Positions 4,557 through 6,402 of a stretch of DNA of 6,402 nucleotides are shown here, one piece after another (the first letter of the stretch is position 1; each line of letters opens with the position of its first letter). The stretch lies in assembly GCA_022360535.1 (NCBI GenBank), contig JAKSCP010000469.1, forward strand, positions 1 through 6,402, read 5' to 3'. The notes beneath the pieces were generated by a model that ran no database searches, was not told the DNA's origin, and saw only the letters and a list, made by a program, of their open reading frames with translations. This DNA comes from Pseudomonadales bacterium (GTDB lineage Bacteria; Pseudomonadota; Gammaproteobacteria; Pseudomonadales; Pseudohongiellaceae). A program made the translations under genes and the position numbers.

Positions 4557-6402
4557 ATGGCCCGGTTACCGCTCATAGTCAGTTTTGGTGGCATCAATCC
4601 CGCGGGCAGAGGCTCTGGGTTTAATGCCTACCGCCGCCTGATATTCGACAAGCTTTCATCCGCGCAGCAACTGACTACCCTGCAAAACCTGGCTACCTTG
4701 ACCGGTAAACTGAGACAACAGGACGGTAGCTGGATTGACGGATCTGGCAGCACTGTTGAACTGGAGGCTTACCTGCAGGCGCTACAGCCAGAACTCCTGA
4801 CCGGAACACTGATCCGAAAGTTAGAGTCTGAGCACTTCGATACCGAAGCCGTCACCTATCATCAGAAAGCTCAGCTGCAGGCGACTGATCAACAATTCAG
4901 TTTCACCCTGCGTAAAAAACAACTCCCGTCGCCAGTCCCAGACAATTGGCAAGTCACAGCAGGGGTGGATGGAAACCACGTAACCATAACCACCGACAGC
5001 CTCTCCGCCATGCTTCCAGCGGCCAGAGAAAGCGAGGTGAAATCGGCAGGCCAGCTTCCCACAGGATTTGATCCCGCCAGTACCTATAGCTCAAGAAACC
5101 ATCCAAGAGCTTTGCAAATGACAGTATTTGGCGCCTCCGATGCCATTCAAGCTCTTGGCATTGATTGGGAAACCCTAAAGCAACTGGTACCTCCAGATCA
5201 GATTAGCGTCTATGCGGGTAGCTGCCTCAGCCAATTGGACTACAACGGCAATGGCGGCATGCTGCAAGCACGACTGTTGGGAAAAAAAGTCACTTCGAAG
5301 CAACTTCCTCTAGGTCTTAACGAGATGCCTGCGGATTTTCTCAATGCCTATTTATTGGGGAGTCTCGGCACTACCGGCCATAGCAACGGTGCCTGCGCAA
5401 CCTTTCTCTACAATTTGCGCCAGGGCATTCGAGATATCCAGTCAGGCAGCCATCGCATTGCCGTTATCGGCACCAGCGAATCCTCCCTGGTTCCGGAAGT
5501 ATTCGACGCCTTCACTACGATGGGTGCTTTGGCCAGCGATGCATCTCTGCGTGAGTTGGATAAGCTCGCCGCCGATTGTGAACCGGACTTTCGCAGAGCC
5601 TGCCGACCTTTTGCGGAGAATTCTGGCTTCACGGTAGCCGAGTCGGCTCAGTTTATTGTGCTATTCGATGACCAGCTCGCCATGGAAACCGGGGCCAATG
5701 TCTACGGTGCGGTCAATGACGTTTTTGTCAATGCGGATGGCCACAAGAAATCTATCACCGGACCAGGTTTGGGCAACTACCTCACCATGGCTAAAGCAAC
5801 CTCAGCGACGAAAAATATTATTGGGGAAGAACGTTTACGCCATGCAACCTGGGTGCAAGCCCACGGCACTGGCACTCCGCAGAATCGCGTCACCGAAGCT
5901 GCCATTCTTAACAAAGTGGCGGGAACGTTTGGCATTAGTGACTGGCCCGTAGCAGCGATCAAATCCTACTTGGGGCATTCCGTTGCCTCGGCCGCAGGAG
6001 ACCAACTCCTGACTAGTCTGGGTGTATGGAAGGACGGCATTCTGCCGGGCATTCTGACCACCCACAACCTGGCAGCAGACGTGGAGGATTCCAATCTCGA
6101 TTTCATGCTTCAACATCGGGAAGTCGATCCTCTGCAAATCGATGCCGTGCTGATTAATTCCAAGGGATTTGGTGGAAACAATGCGAGCGCTTCAGTATTA
6201 GCGCCACATGTCACTCAAAGAATGCTGACTAAACGTCATGGTGCGAAGGTTATGCAACAGTACCAGGAACGCAACGCCAAAGTTCAGGAGCAAACAGCAG
6301 ACTACATCAACGCCACCAACCGTGGAGACAACCGCACTATCTATAAATTTGACCACAATGTGCTTGATGCCTCTGCATTGGAAATGAGCGATCACTCCAT
6401 CG
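4557..6402 (+). CDS. fabY: FabY-class beta-ketoacyl-ACP synthase, 3' end cut by the window
   Basis: FabY condenses acetyl-CoA with malonyl-ACP to start fatty-acid synthesis in Pseudomonas aeruginosa, where it largely replaces FabH. The 615 residues visible run almost colinear with that protein (about 634 residues as I recall), so roughly 20 C-terminal residues lie beyond the window. It opens MARLPLIVSFGGINPAGRGS, typical of the class, and has SAGQLPTGF (163-171) and KQLPLGLNEMPADFLNAY (248-265). The thiolase-fold Cys-His-His triad is complete: Cys280 in GACATFLYNL, His436 in AHGTGTPQNRVTE, and His474 in KSYLGHSVASA. NSKGFGGNNAS (534-544) is the glycine-rich C-terminal loop of KAS I/II-type enzymes. 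The start at 4557 is chosen by homology, despite a weak ribosome site. It is divergent from the M15 gene. A general KAS I/II-like enzyme is the only alternative, and the long N-terminal extension argues against that. Confidence 0.93.
   Translation, partial: MARLPLIVSFGGINPAGRGSGFNAYRRLIFDKLSSAQQLTTLQNLATLTGKLRQQDGSWIDGSGSTVELEAYLQALQPELLTGTLIRKLESEHFDTEAVTYHQKAQLQATDQQFSFTLRKKQLPSPVPDNWQVTAGVDGNHVTITTDSLSAMLPAARESEVKSAGQLPTGFDPASTYSSRNHPRALQMTVFGASDAIQALGIDWETLKQLVPPDQISVYAGSCLSQLDYNGNGGMLQARLLGKKVTSKQLPLGLNEMPADFLNAYLLGSLGTTGHSNGACATFLYNLRQGIRDIQSGSHRIAVIGTSESSLVPEVFDAFTTMGALASDASLRELDKLAADCEPDFRRACRPFAENSGFTVAESAQFIVLFDDQLAMETGANVYGAVNDVFVNADGHKKSITGPGLGNYLTMAKATSATKNIIGEERLRHATWVQAHGTGTPQNRVTEAAILNKVAGTFGISDWPVAAIKSYLGHSVASAAGDQLLTSLGVWKDGILPGILTTHNLAADVEDSNLDFMLQHREVDPLQIDAVLINSKGFGGNNASASVLAPHVTQRMLTKRHGAKVMQQYQERNAKVQEQTADYINATNRGDNRTIYKFDHNVLDASALEMSDHSI

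Noticed and set aside
4298..4624. A 108-residue plus-strand ORF across the M15/fabY divergent region
   Set aside because: It overlaps the start of the M15 gene on the opposite strand and the first 68 bases of fabY in another frame, has no ribosome site, and its composition changes with the underlying region, as for a chance frame.
5344..5952. Several plus- and minus-strand ORFs of 60-100 residues
   Set aside because: All are alternative frames of the fabY coding sequence, whose own frame carries the full catalytic triad.

Overview
The window looks like ordinary chromosomal DNA from a gammaproteobacterium, probably a marine or environmental relative of Pseudomonas (Pseudomonadales or Cellvibrionales-like). 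The basis is roughly balanced base composition, a DinB and a GreB that read closest to Pseudomonas-type versions, a DUF1244/SMc04008-like protein, and a FabY-class beta-ketoacyl synthase, a condensing enzyme known mainly from Pseudomonas and close relatives. No taxonomic search was possible, so the assignment is an inference from remembered family sequences.

Layout. Positions 51-2662 hold three closely packed plus-strand genes: dinB (translesion polymerase IV), greB (rescue of backtracked RNA polymerase) and a GlxA-type regulator with a DJ-1/PfpI-like domain joined to an AraC helix-turn-helix domain. The gaps are 7 and 16 bases, so co-transcription is likely. A 12-bp perfect hairpin at 2646-2675, whose loop carries the regulator's stop codon, separates this run from convergent minus-strand genes and probably terminates both directions.

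Positions 2703-3398 hold two minus-strand genes 30 bases apart: a ribosome-hibernation (HPF/RaiA-type) protein, then a small DUF1244 protein. Upstream on the same strand is a possible 69-residue ORF (3519-3728) with a strong Shine-Dalgarno and a plausible promoter but no recognised family. Next, still on the minus strand, is a putative cytoplasmic M15 (VanY/LdcB-like) peptidoglycan carboxypeptidase, 3806-4342. A 214-base divergent intergenic region then leads to fabY on the plus strand, which starts at 4557 and runs off the window about 20 residues before its expected end.

The genes do not form one pathway. Themes are genome and transcription maintenance (dinB, greB), translation shutdown (HPF-type protein), cell-wall turnover (M15 peptidase) and initiation of fatty-acid synthesis (fabY). 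I see no mobile element, CRISPR array, tRNA, rRNA or clear sign of horizontal transfer. I found no convincing new system; the least explained part is the small ORF and the regulatory DNA between 3399 and 3805.
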